From contig CAWGTM010000014.1 in assembly GCA_963825445.1 (NCBI GenBank), positions 62,001 through 126,000 on the forward strand: 64,000 bases of DNA. The letters are read 5' to 3'. The position numbers and the translations under genes are program-made. Below are positions 36,934-46,862 of this stretch, in pieces. The notes under the pieces are model-generated. The model saw only the letters and a program-made list of their open reading frames with translations. It was not told where the DNA came from and did no database searches. Position 1 is the first letter of the stretch. Every line of letters begins with the position of its first letter. Source of the stretch: Actinophytocola sp963825445. Lineage in GTDB: Bacteria > Actinomycetota > Actinomycetes > Mycobacteriales > Pseudonocardiaceae.

Positions 36934-37537
36934 GTGATCGAGGACCGGCTGCGCGCCGTGCGGCTCGACGAGCCGCGGCTGGACCTCGATGTGGACGAAC
37001 TGGTGGCGCGTGCCGGCCGGCGACGCGCGATCCTCGGCGCGGTGGCGGCGACCTGTGCGGTGGCCGTGGCCATGATGGCCGTCGGCCTGGCGTACGGCGG
37101 TCGCGCGGAGGAGCCACGGCCGATACCCGTGGCCGCCGCGCCGACGCCGACGCCCACCCCGCCCCCGACCACCGTCGACTGTTTCGGCACAGTGCCGGGG
37201 CTGGTGAAGATCATCACCACCCACGCGCCGAAGGTGCGACTGGAACAGATGTCGGCCTGCCCGGTGACCGTCTACCGGGTGGTGCGGGACCGACGAGGTC
37301 CTCACCTTCGGCACGGGTGATCTGGCCGTCCCGCCCGACGGCTACGTGATGACCGACGACCTGACCGGTCCCGAGGACGGCCGCCTGCACGTCTACCAGG
37401 GGCCGGCCAAGGGCGACTTCGCCGTACTGCTGGTCACCCCGGGCGGCACCATGGTGAGCGCCAGTACGACGAGCGCGGGCGTCTTCGACGTGGACGCGCT
37501 CATCGGGCTGGTGACCGACCCGGCGTTGCCGCGGTAG
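36934..37537 (+). CDS. single-pass membrane protein, paralogue-like
   Basis: GTG 36934: VIEDRLRAVRLDEPRLDLDV, basic run AGRRRAILGAV, TM (AATCAVAVAMMAVGLAYGG), Pro/Thr linker, then an exposed domain with LVKIITTHAPKVRLEQMSAC and LTFGTGDLAVPPDGYVMTDD. About 200 residues, one frame break near 37290. Same layout as the preceding gene, 9 bp downstream of it, so probably one operon with the sigma gene. Confidence 0.55.
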
Positions 37538-37576
37538 CCGTCGGCCGTACGCCATGACCCCGTAAGCTGGGCAAAC

Positions 37577-39008
37577 GTGACGTCCAAGCCGCGGATCCCC
37601 AACGTGCTCGCCGGCCGCTACGCCTCGGTCGAGCTGGCCACTCTCTGGTCGCCGGAACACAAGATCGTCCTGGAACGCCAGCTCTGGCTGGCCGTGCTGC
37701 GCGCGCAGGCCGAGCTGGGCATCGGGGTGGACAGCGGCGTGGTGCCGACTACGAGCGAGTGGTCGACCAGGTCGATCTCGAGTCGATCGCCGCACGCGAG
37801 CGGGTCACCTGCCACGACGTGAAGGCCCGCATCGAGGAGTTCAACGCGCTGGCCGGCCACGAGCACGTCCACAAGGGCATGACGTCGCGGGACCTCACGG
37901 AGAACGTCGAGCAGCTGCAGGTGCGGCGGTCGCTCGAACACGTGCGGGACCGGACGGTCGCGGTGCTCGTCCGGCTGGCGGCGCTGGCCGTCGAGCACGG
38001 CGAGACTGTGATGGCCGGCCGCTCGCACAACGTGGCCGCGCAGGCCACCACGCTGGGCAAGAGGTTCGCCACGGCGGCCGACGAGCTGCTGGTGGCGTAC
38101 GCGCGGCTCGACAACCTGATCGAGCGGTACCCCTGCGCGGCGTCAAGGGCCCGGTCGGCACGGCGCAGGACATGCTCGACCTGCTGGGCGGCGACCAGTC
38201 CACTTTGGACAGCTGGAGCGCCGCGTGGCCGCCCACCTCGGGTTCTCCCAGGTGTTCGACAGCGTTGGCCAGGTCTACCCGCGGTCGCTCGACTACGACG
38301 TGGTGACCACGCTCGTCCAGGTGGCGGCCGCCCCGTCGAGCCTGGCGAGGACCATCCGGCTGATGGCCGGCCACGAACTGGTCACGGAGGGCTTCCGACC
38401 CGGCCAGGTCGGCTCGTCGGCCATGCCGCACAAGATGAACACCCGATCGAGCGAACGCGTGAACGGCTTCGCCGTGATCCTGCGCGGCTACGCCTCGATG
38501 GTCGGCGAACTGGCAGGCGACCAGTGGAACGAGGGCGACGTGTCGTGCTCGGTCGTGCGCACGGGTGGCGCTGCCGGACGCGTTCTTCGCTCTGGACGGC
38601 CTGATGGAGACCTTCCTGACGGTGCTGCACGAGTTCGGCGCGTACCCGGCGGTGATCGCCCGCGAGCTGGACCGCTACCTGCCGTTCCTGGCCACGACGA
38701 AGGTGCTGATGGCGTCCGTCCAGGCGGGCGTGGGCCGGGAGACAGCCCACGAGGCGATCAAGGAACACGCGGTGGCGGTCGCCCTGGCCATGCGCGAGCA
38801 GGGCATCGAACGCAACGACCTGCTGGACCGCCTGGCCGCGGACGAGCGAATCCCCCTGGACCGGTCAGCCCTGGACGCCCTGCTGGCCGACCGCCTCCCC
38901 TTCACCGGCGTGGCGGGCGCTCAGGTGGCAGCAGTGGCAAAGCGCGTCGCGGACGTGGCAGCCCACCACCCGGGTGCGGCCAACTACACCCCGGCGGCCA
39001 TCCTCTGA
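37577..39008 (+). CDS. purB: adenylosuccinate lyase
   Basis: Catalyses two fumarate-releasing steps of purine synthesis (SAICAR and adenylosuccinate). GTG 37577: IPNVLAGRYASVELATLWSP, CHDVKARIEEFNALAGHEHV, HKGMTSRDLTENVEQLQVR, and the family signature GSSAMPHKMNTRSSERVNGF. About 475 residues. Frame breaks near 37750, 38133, 38210 and 38565, mostly one-base. In actinomycetes purC usually follows; here locus B follows instead. Confidence 0.95.
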
Positions 39009-39046
39009 CGGTAGTCTTTCCGTAACGGAGAGCAGTTGGAGGGGAA

Positions 39047-39463
39047 GTGGAAGGCCAACTGGACCGCAGCGCCATGACGGCACTGCAGAACATCGCTGGC
39101 AGCACCACGCAGGGCGCCATCACCAGCGGCAGCTACGAGTTCGACGAAGACACCATGCGAACCCTGATCACCGATTGGCTGGAACTCGCCGAGAGCTACG
39201 ACAAGTCCTACCTCGAGACAGATGTGTTGACATACATCAAGGGACCGGGACTGGACTTCGCGAGCAGCGCTCATGCCGATGCGGCCAACGCCTCGGGCGA
39301 GGCCTATCGCGCCTATCTGCTGAACAATCGCGACTACTGCTACGCGCAGGCGCAGTCTTTTCAAGACACATTGCACGACTATCTCGGCATCGAGCGTGTG
39401 AATGTTGTCGAGATCGGTACGGCCGGCCAACCCGGCAACGACGGCTCTCGGGCGGGATTTTGA
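39047..39463 (+). CDS. PE-like/WXG100-like small helical protein, type VII locus B
   Basis: 138 residues from GTG 39047 (GGAGGGG ribosome site), intact. MEGQLDRSAMTALQNIAGST, SGSYEFDEDTMRTLITDWLE, KGPGLDFASSAHADAANASG, YRAYLLNNRDYCYAQAQSFQ. No signal peptide. The order of motifs matches the gene at 24272, including the following DUF3558-like lipoprotein. Unlike locus A, no PPE or EspG gene follows. Inferred type VII-related protein. Confidence 0.55.
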   Translation: MEGQLDRSAMTALQNIAGSTTQGAITSGSYEFDEDTMRTLITDWLELAESYDKSYLETDVLTYIKGPGLDFASSAHADAANASGEAYRAYLLNNRDYCYAQAQSFQDTLHDYLGIERVNVVEIGTAGQPGNDGSRAGF

Positions 39464-39465
39464 TC

Positions 39466-40101
39466 ATGTTCAGTCGACTGCTCGCTGCGCTGGCCGCTCT
39501 ATCGGCTGTGGCGGTCGTTGCTGGCTGCACCACAAGCAGTGAAGGCAGTCCCTTGCCGGCACCCACCAGCGAAACCCAGACATCGGTCAGCGAGGAGCCC
39601 GACGATCAGGAGTTGCCCTACGCAGGCGCACCGGCTGTCGAAAACCCGCTGGACACAACTCGCTACCAGCAGGACCCGTGCCTGGCTCTCACCGCGTCGC
39701 AAGCGCAGGAATTCAATCTCGGCTATCCGGGCGAGGCGCAGGATGGGGCGCTCGGCAACGCTTGTCACTTTGGTGGACTCACAGACGCCAGGGCACGCGT
39801 CTACATCGCCTTTCACGACGAGTACCCATTCGGATTGAGCGCGACCTATCAGGCCAACGAGGATGGCAAGCTCGAGTTTTCGAGGAGCTGCCGCCGATCG
39901 AGGGGTACCCGGCGGTGGTCGTGCGGCGCAACAGACGATCGACCCAACGGCGGATGCACCATCGACATCGGCACGTCGGATGAGATCACGTTCGAGGTAG
40001 CGGTCCTGCTGGCGCAGGAGTTCGTCGGGGTGAAGGATCCCTGCGAGAGTGCCGTCCTGGTGGCGGGCGAGGTTTTGCGGACCATGAAGTCGACGCCCTA
40101 G
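39466..40101 (+). CDS. DUF3558-like lipoprotein, type VII locus B
   Basis: ATG 39466: MFSRLLAALAALSAVAVVAG then Cys (lipobox VVAGC), a Ser/Thr/Glu linker, QQDPCLALTASQAQEFNLGY with the DPC-L motif, LGNACHFGGLTDARARVYIA, and KDPCESAVLVAGEVLRTM. About 210 residues, membrane-anchored outside the cell. Two frame breaks near 39875 and 39925. It starts 2 bp after the PE-like gene, as in locus A. Confidence 0.68.
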   Translation: MFSRLLAALAALSAVAVVAGCTTSSEGSPLPAPTSETQTSVSEEPDDQELPYAGAPAVENPLDTTRYQQDPCLALTASQAQEFNLGYPGEAQDGALGNACHFGGLTDARARVYIAFHDEYPFGLSATYQANEDGKLEFSRSCRRSRGTRRWSCGATDDRPNGGCTIDIGTSDEITFEVAVLLAQEFVGVKDPCESAVLVAGEVLRTMKSTP

Positions 40102-40114
40102 GTACCCTGCAGGC

Positions 40115-40908
40115 GTGGTCACCGTCTCCGCGTTGTTCTACTACCCGATCAAGGGCTGTGCCGGCGTGGCCGCCGAGCATGCCGAGGTCACGCCCGCCGG
40201 ACTGGCACACGATCGCCGGTTCGTGTTCGTCACACCCGACGGCACCTTCCGCTGCCAGCGCACCACCCAGGCACTGGCCACCATCCGACCGACCGTGGTC
40301 CACGACGGCACCAAGCTGACCCTCGCCGCGCCCGGCGTGGCGGACCTGACGCTCGACGTGCAGCTGGACGGCCCGAGGGTGCCCGTGACCCTGCACAAGA
40401 TCTGGGCACTCGAGGGCGTCGACCAGGGTGACGACGTCGCCGAGTGGGCCAGCGAAGTACTCGGCCAGCCCGTGCGACTGGCCCGCACGGCCCCCGACTT
40501 CGACCGCCAGGTCGACGAGCACCACGGCCAGGTCGGGTTCACCGACTCCACAGCCCTGCACGCCACCTCGCTGGCGTCGCTCGACGACCTCAACGCCCGC
40601 ATCCTGGAAAGCGGCGCCGAACCGGTCCCCATGGAGCGCTTCCGCCCGAACCTGGTCCTGGCCGGCGTCGACCCGTACGGCGAGGACCACCTGAGGACCT
40701 GACCATCGGCGACGCGGTACTGCGCTAGGTGAAGCCCGACATCCGCTGCCAGGTGACGATGGTCGACCAGCCGACCGGCGAGATGGTCGGCCCCGAACCG
40801 ATCCGCACGCTGGCCGGCTACCGCCGCGAAGACGGCGGCGTGAGCTTCGGCATCAAACTGGCGGTCGACCGACCCGGCATGATCAAGCTCGGCGACGAGG
40901 TCTACTGA
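40115..40908 (+). CDS. MOSC domain-containing protein
   Basis: GTG 40115 starts an N-terminal beta-barrel MOSC_N domain (VSALFYYPIKGCAGVAAEHA, GLAHDRRFVFVTPDGTF) followed by the MOSC domain (MERFRPNLVLAGVDPYGEDH, VKPDIRCQVTMVDQPTGEM) with the conserved Cys in IRCQVT. MOSC proteins bind molybdenum cofactor sulfur or act as reductases (YcbX/mARC type). One base is missing near 40698, and an in-frame TAG stands at 40726-40728 where the family has a residue between VLR and VKP. Either a base error or a real stop. Overlaps the next gene's end. Confidence 0.78.
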
Positions 40909-41719
40909 GGCCTGGCGAACAGCAGCCGAACCTGGTCGCCGAGTGTGGCGCCGAAGTCGACGGCCGCCGAGCCGCCGTTGACCGCCAGCGCCACCCGGCC
41001 CGCCGAGTCGACGTACACGATCGTGCCCTCGGCGCCGACCTCGCCGAAAGTGCGGCCCACCATGGCGTTCACCGACCGGCCGTTGAGGTTCGCGTGTACG
41101 CCGCTGCCCGGGTAGCCGCCCGCTCGCGTCCAGGTCGGCGCCCGTGGCGGCAAGCTGGATGTTGCCGAAGGTGTCGATCGTAGAGGATCTCCGACGTCAG
41201 TTTTCCGGCTTCCACCACGGTCTCCGGCTCCGGCAGCCGCACCAGCGCGGTCACGTCCACGGCCGCGCCGAAGTTCTCCGGCGCCACCCCGGCGGCCAGG
41301 TGCGCGGCCGCCGGAGCGAACACGTCCCGGCCGTGGAACGTGGCCGACACGGTGGACAGCTGGTACGCGGGCTCGGCCAGCTCGTACGCGGCCCGCACGC
41401 CGCCGAGCAGTTCGGCCGCCGGCACCAGCAGGCCGTTGTCCGGGCCGACCAGCAGACCCTCGGCAGCCACCACCACGATGCCCCGGCGGTCGGTGCCGAC
41501 CCCGGGGTCGACCACCGCAAGGTGCACGGCCGGCGGCAGGTAGGGCACGGCCTGCGCGAGGATGGCCGCACCGCGCCGCACGTCCTGGGGCGGCACCGTG
41601 TGGCTGATGTGGAGCACGCGCGTCGGCGGTGAGATCCGCGCGATGACTCCTTCGCAGACGCCGACGAACCCGTCATCGATGCCGTAGTCGGTCGTGAACG
41701 AGATCCAGTCGTAGCTCAT
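40902..41719 (-). CDS. SAM hydrolase / SAM-dependent chlorinase-fluorinase family (DUF62)
   Basis: ATG 41719: MSYDWISFTTDYGIDDGFVG (TDYGxxDxFVG motif), RVLHISHTVPPQDVRRGAAI, VVDPGVGTDRRGIVVVAAEG, LVGPDNGLLVPAAELLGG, FHGRDVFAPAAAHLA; C-terminal domain VHANLNGRSVNAMVGRTFGE. These proteins hydrolyse S-adenosylmethionine to adenosine and methionine (hydroxide adenosyltransferase). About 265 residues. Frame breaks near 41175 and 41130. Confidence 0.88.
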
Positions 41720-41805
41720 TGGCCCAGTCTGGCCGACGGGTCGAATTCGTCGGACCGGCGTCTGGGTGTCACCTCGTGGTCAGGTCCGTATGGCGTGATT
41801 GTAGC

Positions 41806-42495
41806 GTGACCGCTCAACTGATGGTTTCGCTGTCCGGGATCAACAGCGTGGACCCTGGACCGCGGGGCCGACCTGTCCGCCGAGCTCGCCGCCCGAGGCG
41901 TGCCGCTCTCGATGCTGTTCGCGCCGAGGGTCGGCGGGGTCGACCAGCCGGACACGGTCGTGTCGTGGGCCCGAAGCCACACGGTCCTGATGCACGGCTT
42001 CGACCAGGCCACGACCACCCGGGCGGGCCGCCGCCGGGCCGAGTTCGCCTCGCTCCCGGCCCACGAGGCCGGACTGCGGCTCACCGCGGCCACCGCCTGA
42101 TGGACCGGCTCGGCCTGGCGACCACCGGCTTCGCGCCGCCGCGCTGGCTGGCGTCGCCCGGCACGCTGATCGCGTTGCGCCGCAAGGGTTTCAAGCTCTG
42201 CGCCGACCTGGTGGGAGTCCGCGACCTGCGGATCGGCCGGACGGTGCGCGCACGGGTGCAGGGCTTCGGGTTCGGCGACCGCACCGAGCCGTGGTGGTGC
42301 TTCGCGCTGGTCATGGGCGCGGCCCGGACCGCTCGGCGCGGTGGGCTGGTCCGCCTGGCGGTCGACACGGCCGACCTCACCCGCTCGGGCCCGCGCAAGG
42401 CGCTGCTGGACGCGGTCGACATCGCGCTGCACCACGGCGCCCGGCCGATCACCTATCCCGGCCTGGTCACAGGTCCGACGGTTCGCGCGGCGTGA
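41806..42495 (+). CDS. DUF2334 (polysaccharide-deacetylase-like) protein
   Basis: GTG 41806: VTAQLMVSLSGIN, then ADLSAELAARGVPLSMLFAP, HTVLMHGFDQATTTRAGRRR, AEFASLPAHEAGLRLTAATA, LGLATTGFAPPRWLASPGTL, RRKGFKLCADLVGVRDLRIG and HHGARPITYPGL. DUF2334 belongs to the NodB-like deacetylase superfamily, often lacking some catalytic residues. About 230 residues. Frame breaks near 41860 and 42100. Its 3' end overlaps the convergent MBL gene by 29 bp. Confidence 0.75.
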   Translation: MTAQLMVSLSGINSVDPGPRGRPVRRARRPRRAALDAVRAEGRRGRPAGHGRVVGPKPHGPDARLRPGHDHPGGPPPGRVRLAPGPRGRTAAHRGHRLMDRLGLATTGFAPPRWLASPGTLIALRRKGFKLCADLVGVRDLRIGRTVRARVQGFGFGDRTEPWWCFALVMGAARTARRGGLVRLAVDTADLTRSGPRKALLDAVDIALHHGARPITYPGLVTGPTVRAA

Positions 42496-43107
42496 GCGGT
42501 CGCACCTCGGTGCCCTCGGCCGCCATGCGGGTGAACCAGCTGTAGGTCAGCTGCGTGCCGATCTCGTTGAGCAGCGCCTGGTGGATCGGGACGGCCACCC
42601 TCGGGGCGACCGCGCGCAGGAAGTCGACACGCCTCGCCGGTCTTCAGCCACGGCGCGGACATCGGCAGGCCCAGCACGTCGATCTTCTGCTCGGGCACGA
42701 ACAGCGAGTCGCCCGGGTGGTAGAACGCGCCGTGGTCCACGACGTAGCCGGCGTTGGTCGGCATCGCGACGTCGGGGTGGATCGTCGCGTGCGCGCCGCC
42801 GACCACCGTGACCTCGGCGCCGGCGAGCGTGAGCGAGTCGCCTGGCCGGGCGACCGTCGCGGTCAGGCCGAGCTTCCAACTCCGCGGCCGAGCCCTCGTC
42901 GACGACCAGCGTGGCCGCCGGGTTCGCCGCCACCAGCGCCGGCAGCCGGTCGCCGTCGAGGTGGTCGAAGTGCTGGTGGGTGATCAGGATCGCGTCGAGG
43001 TCGCGGACGTCCTCGAAGCCGGCCGAGAACGTGCCGGGGTCGAACAGCAGCCGGGCCGAGCCGGTGTCCAACAGCACGCACGAGTGTCCGAAGTGAACGA
43101 TCTGCAC
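42467..43107 (-). CDS. MBL-fold metal-dependent hydrolase
   Basis: ATG 43107: MQIVHFGHSCVLLDTGSARL, ILITHQHFDHLDGDRLPAL with the HxHxDH zinc motif, VTVVGGAHATIHPDVAMPTN, YHPGDSLFVPEQKIDVLGLP. About 213 residues, in the UPF0173/YtkL-like group of small MBL proteins. Frame breaks near 42872 and 42628. Substrate unknown. Convergent overlap with the DUF2334 gene. Confidence 0.85.
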
Positions 43108-43179
43108 GTCACCAGGCTACTCGCCGAGCCGTCTACCGGCGGGTAGCGTGAGGCGGGCACGCCGAACAGGGAGGCCAGC

Positions 43180-44695
43180 ATGACCGCCGTCCAGGCCGAG
43201 TCCGCCGCCAAGCACCGGCGACACGTTCGACTCGCTGAACCCGGCGACCGACGAGGTGGTCGGCACCTACCCGGTGCACACGGCCGACGACGTCGCGGCC
43301 GCGGTGGCGCAGGGCCCGCGAGGCGGCCGACTGGTGGGCGGGCCTCGGGTTCGCCGGTCGTGCCGAGCGGCTCCAGCGCTGGAAGGGCGTGGTCACCCGC
43401 CGCGCCGCGCAGCTCGCCGAGGTCGTGCACGCCGAGACCGGCAAGCCGCACGCCGACGCCATGCTGGAGATCGTGCTCGCCATCGACCACACCGCGTGGG
43501 CCGCCAAGCACGCGCCCAAGGTGCTCGGCCGCAAGCGCCGCTCGGCCGGGCCTGCTGATGGCGAACCAGGCGGCGTCGGTCGAGTTCCAGCCGCTCGGCG
43601 TGGTCGGCGTGATCGGCCCGTGGAACTACCCGGTGTTCACGCCGATGGGCTCCATCGCCTACGCGCTCGCCGCGGGCAACGCCGTCGTGTTCAAGCCGAG
43701 CGAGTACACCCCGGGCGTCGGCAAGTGGCTGGCCGACTCGTTCGCCGAGGCCGTGCCGGAGCACCCGGTGTTCCAGCTGATCACCGGCTTCGGCGAGACG
43801 GGCGCCGCGCTGTGCCGCGCCGGCGTCGACAAGCTCGCGTTCACCGGCTCGCCCGCCACCGGCAAGAAGATCATGGCCGCCTGCGCGGAGACGCTGACCC
43901 CGGTGCTGATCGAGGCGGGCGGCAAGGACGCGCTGCTGGTCGACGAGGACGCCGACCTCGACGGCGGCGGCCGACGCGGCGGTGTGGGGCGGCATGTCGA
44001 ACGCCGGCCAGACCTGCGTCGGCGTCGAGCGGGTGTACGTGCACGAGAAGGTGTACGACGACTTCGTGGCGAAGGTCGTCGACGATCGCCGAGCGACGTG
44101 CGCGCGGGCGCCGACCCGGAGGCCCAGATCGGCCCGATCACCATGCCGGGCCAGCTGAAGATCATCCAGCGGCACATCGCCGGACGCGCTCGTCCCGCGG
44201 CGGCCGCGCGCTGGTGGGCGGCGACGGACGCGGTCGGCGACCGGTTCGTGCAGCCGACCGTGCTGGTCGACGTCCCGGAGGACTCGGAGGCGGTGCGCGA
44301 GGAGACGTTCGGCCCGACCCTGACCATCGCGAAGGTCGCGCGACATGGACGAGGCGATCGCCAAGGCCAACGACTCGAAGTACGGCCTGGCGTCGACGGT
44401 GTTCTCGAAGCGGCGCGGCATGGAACTGGCCGCCGCGGCTGCGGTCGGGCATGACGGCGGTGAACAGCGTGATCAGCTTCGCCGGCATCCCGTCCCTGCC
44501 GTTCGGCGGCGTCGGCGAGTCCGGCTTCGGCCGCATCCACGGCCCGGAGGGCCTGAAGGAGTTCGCCCGCGCCAAGGCCATCGCCCGGCAGCGGTTCCGC
44601 GCGCCGCTGACTGCTGACCACGTTCACCCGCACCGCGAAGACGGACGCCACGGTGGCGAAGCTGATCACGCTGCTGCACGGCAAGCGCCGCTGAC
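43180..44695 (+). CDS. aldehyde dehydrogenase family protein
   Basis: NAD(P)-dependent oxidation of an aldehyde to the acid, cytoplasmic. ATG 43180. Motifs: FDSLNPATDEVVGTYPVHTA, VGVIGPWNYPVFTPMGSIAY, FKPSEYTPGVGKWLADSFAE, LAFTGSPATGKKIMAACAET, IEAGGKDALLVDEDADL (Glu), GGMSNAGQTCVGVERVYVHE (nucleophile Cys), EETFGPTLTIAKV, FGGVGESGFGRIHGPEGL. About 500 residues. Ten or so frame breaks (for example 43213, 43315, 43555, 43970, 44085, 44185, 44338, 44440, 44612). Substrate not determinable. Confidence 0.88.
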
Positions 44696-45246
44696 GCCCA
44701 CTCAGCTCGAGACCTGTGGACAGCCAGGTCCGCTGTGGACAACCCGCCCGTATGGATCTTCACGCCCCGGTGCTGTCGGTGTGCGCCGATAGACTGGCAC
44801 AGGGCCGCCCCCGGGATGGGGTGGGGGCTGCGTTGCGCGCGAGGCTCGGGAACTAGTCAGGTGTCCTGACCAGTGAGTTATGCCATCTCGGCCTGCCGGG
44901 CTAACGGCCTTCCCAGACTTACGGGATCGCGGCTCCGGCGGGTCGAGCGTTTCCGGTACAGCCGCTCCGCCGATGCCGGTCACGTCCTCGTGGACCGACG
45001 ACCTCGCCTTGTACACCTGCTGATCATGCGCAGGGCGGTCGAGCGCATGGCCAGCCACATCCTTCGGTAGGCGATGTCGCGCACGCCGGCCGCGAACGTC
45101 GCAGTGTGACACCGTCCCCACGGCTTCCTCGTCCCACGGCATCCGCTGGATCTGCAGCGTGTACCTCGCCAGGTTCGAGACGTATCCGGAAAATAGGTCC
45201 ACATGCCGTGTAGGCCAACCTCGGGCGATGGTCGAACAGTCGCTCC
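44696..45246. other. 551-bp gap with no assigned gene
   Basis: Between the convergent ALDH and GMC genes. The right half reads open on the minus strand (for example VDLFSGYVSNLARYTLQIQR, MPWDEEAVGTVSHCDVRG, and in another frame RLAYTACGPIFRIRLEPGEV), which looks like fragments of a frame-broken gene, but I cannot name a family. The left half holds a 23-bp palindrome at 44852. No tRNA found. Confidence 0.4.
44852..44874. promoter_or_regulatory. 23-bp palindrome, candidate GntR/TetR-type operator
   Basis: ACT-a-GTCAGG-tgt-CCTGAC-c-AGT: 9 of 10 paired positions on each side match. It stands 160 bp after the ALDH stop, with no identified gene start next to it. A small gene in the following gap could be the target. 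Confidence 0.45.
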
Positions 45247-46836
45247 TCACGCACCGTGGATCAGGTCGGCGGCCTTCTCCGCGATCATGATCGTCGGGGC
45301 GTTGGTGTTGCCGCGTGGGACCACGGGCATCACCGACGCGTCCACTACCCGCAGTCCATCGATGCCATGCACCCGCAGCTCCGGGTCCACCACCGCTGCT
45401 CGCCCGTGCCCATCGCGCAGGTGCCGACCGGGTGGTACAGCGTCTGGGTCAGCTCGCGGACGTGGTCGGTCAGCTCGTCGTCCGTCGCACTTCGGCTGGT
45501 CGGCAGGAACGGACCGTCCAGGTACTTGCGCCAGCGGCGACTCGTGGCCGATCTCGATCAGGGTGCGCAGCGCGGACAGCATGGCGTCCAGGTCGGCGGG
45601 TCCGCGTAGTACGCCGGGTCGATCAGCGGCCGCCACGCGCGGGTTGGCCGAGCGCAGCCGCAGCCGGCCGCGGCTGAGCCACGTCCACCAGCGTCGCGCC
45701 CGCCGTGAAGCCCGGGACCGTCGGCTCGCGCATACCGTTGTCGTAGAACAGGGTTGGCGCCACGTGGATCTGCATGTCCGGCGCGGCGCAGGCCGTCCCG
45801 CGTGTGGAAGAACGCGCCGGTCTCGCCGACGTTCGACGCGAGCGGGCCGCGGCCGGTCAGCTGCCAGCGCAGCAGTGCGCGCCGGGCGTGGCCAGGTCGA
45901 CCAGGTCGCGTCGTGCCCTTGGTGCGCCACAGGATCGCCGTCGCCGGGTGGTCGTGCAGGTTCTCGCCGACGCCGGGCAGGTTGCGCGACGACCTCGATG
46001 TCCAGCTCGCGCAGGTGCGCGGCCGGGCCGACGCCCGGACAGCATCAGCAGCTGCGGCGAGTTCACCGCGCCGCCGGACAGGAGGACCTCGGCCGACGCC
46101 CGGACGTCGACCGCCTCGCCGTGGCGCGGAGTACCGCACGCCGACCGCGCGCGTGCCCTCGAACACGATCCGCTCGACCAGCGCGTGCGGTGCGCACGGT
46201 CAGGTTCGACCGCATCGAGCGCGGGCCGCAGGTACGCGTCGGCCGTCGACCAGCGGCGGCCGTCGTGGCACGTCACCTGGTAGAGCCCGCGCCCTCCTGG
46301 GTCGCGCCGTTGAAGTCGTCGGTCGGCTTCATGCCCCACGCGACCGCCGAGTCGACCCACGCGTGGGACAGCTCGTGGGTGTACCGGCGGTCCTCGACGT
46401 GCAGCGGGCCGTCGGTGCCGTGCAGCGGGCCGGACAGCCGCGTGTTGCTGCTCGGCCTTCACGAAGTACGGCAGCACGTCGTCGTAACCCCAACCGGTGG
46501 CGCCGTGCGCGTCGCGCCAACCGTCGTAGTCCGCCCGGTTGCCGCGGATGTAGATCATCGCGTTCATCGACGAGCAGCCGCCGAGCATCTTCGCCGCGCG
46601 GCCAGTACGCGGTCCGGCCGCCGAGGTGCTTCTGCTCGACCGTCTCGTAGTTCCAGTCGACCGCGTCTTGAACAGCGTCGGGAACGCGGCCGGGATGTGC
46701 ACCTCGTCGGCGTCGTCCTCGCCGCCCGCCTCGAGCAGCAGCACCCGCGACCGACGGGTCCTCGGTCAGCCGGTTGGCGAGCACACAGCCCGCGCTGCCG
46801 GCACCGATCGACGATGTAGTCGAAGCGTCTCCGTCA
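45247..46836 (-). CDS. GMC-family FAD oxidoreductase (choline/alcohol dehydrogenase type)
   Basis: ATG 46836: DYxVVGAGSAGCVLANRLTE-type FAD site (GAGSAGCVLANRLTEDPS visible), LLLEAGGEDDADEVHIPAAF, GCSSMNAMIYIRGNRADYDG, WSTADAYLRPAL, LLSGGAVNSPQLLMLSG, and C-terminal LRVVDASVMPVVPRGNTNAP, TIMIAEKAADLIHGA. About 525 residues. GMC enzymes oxidise alcohols such as choline. More than eight frame breaks spread along the gene. Next to an ALDH, which could take its aldehyde product, but the two genes are convergent. Confidence 0.87.
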
Positions 46837-46862
46837 TCCCCAGTGACGACTGCCACGGTCGA

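Noticed and set aside
45165..45190. GGTTCGAGAC as a tRNA T-arm
   Set aside because: Flanks do not pair as a T-stem and no cloverleaf can be drawn upstream.
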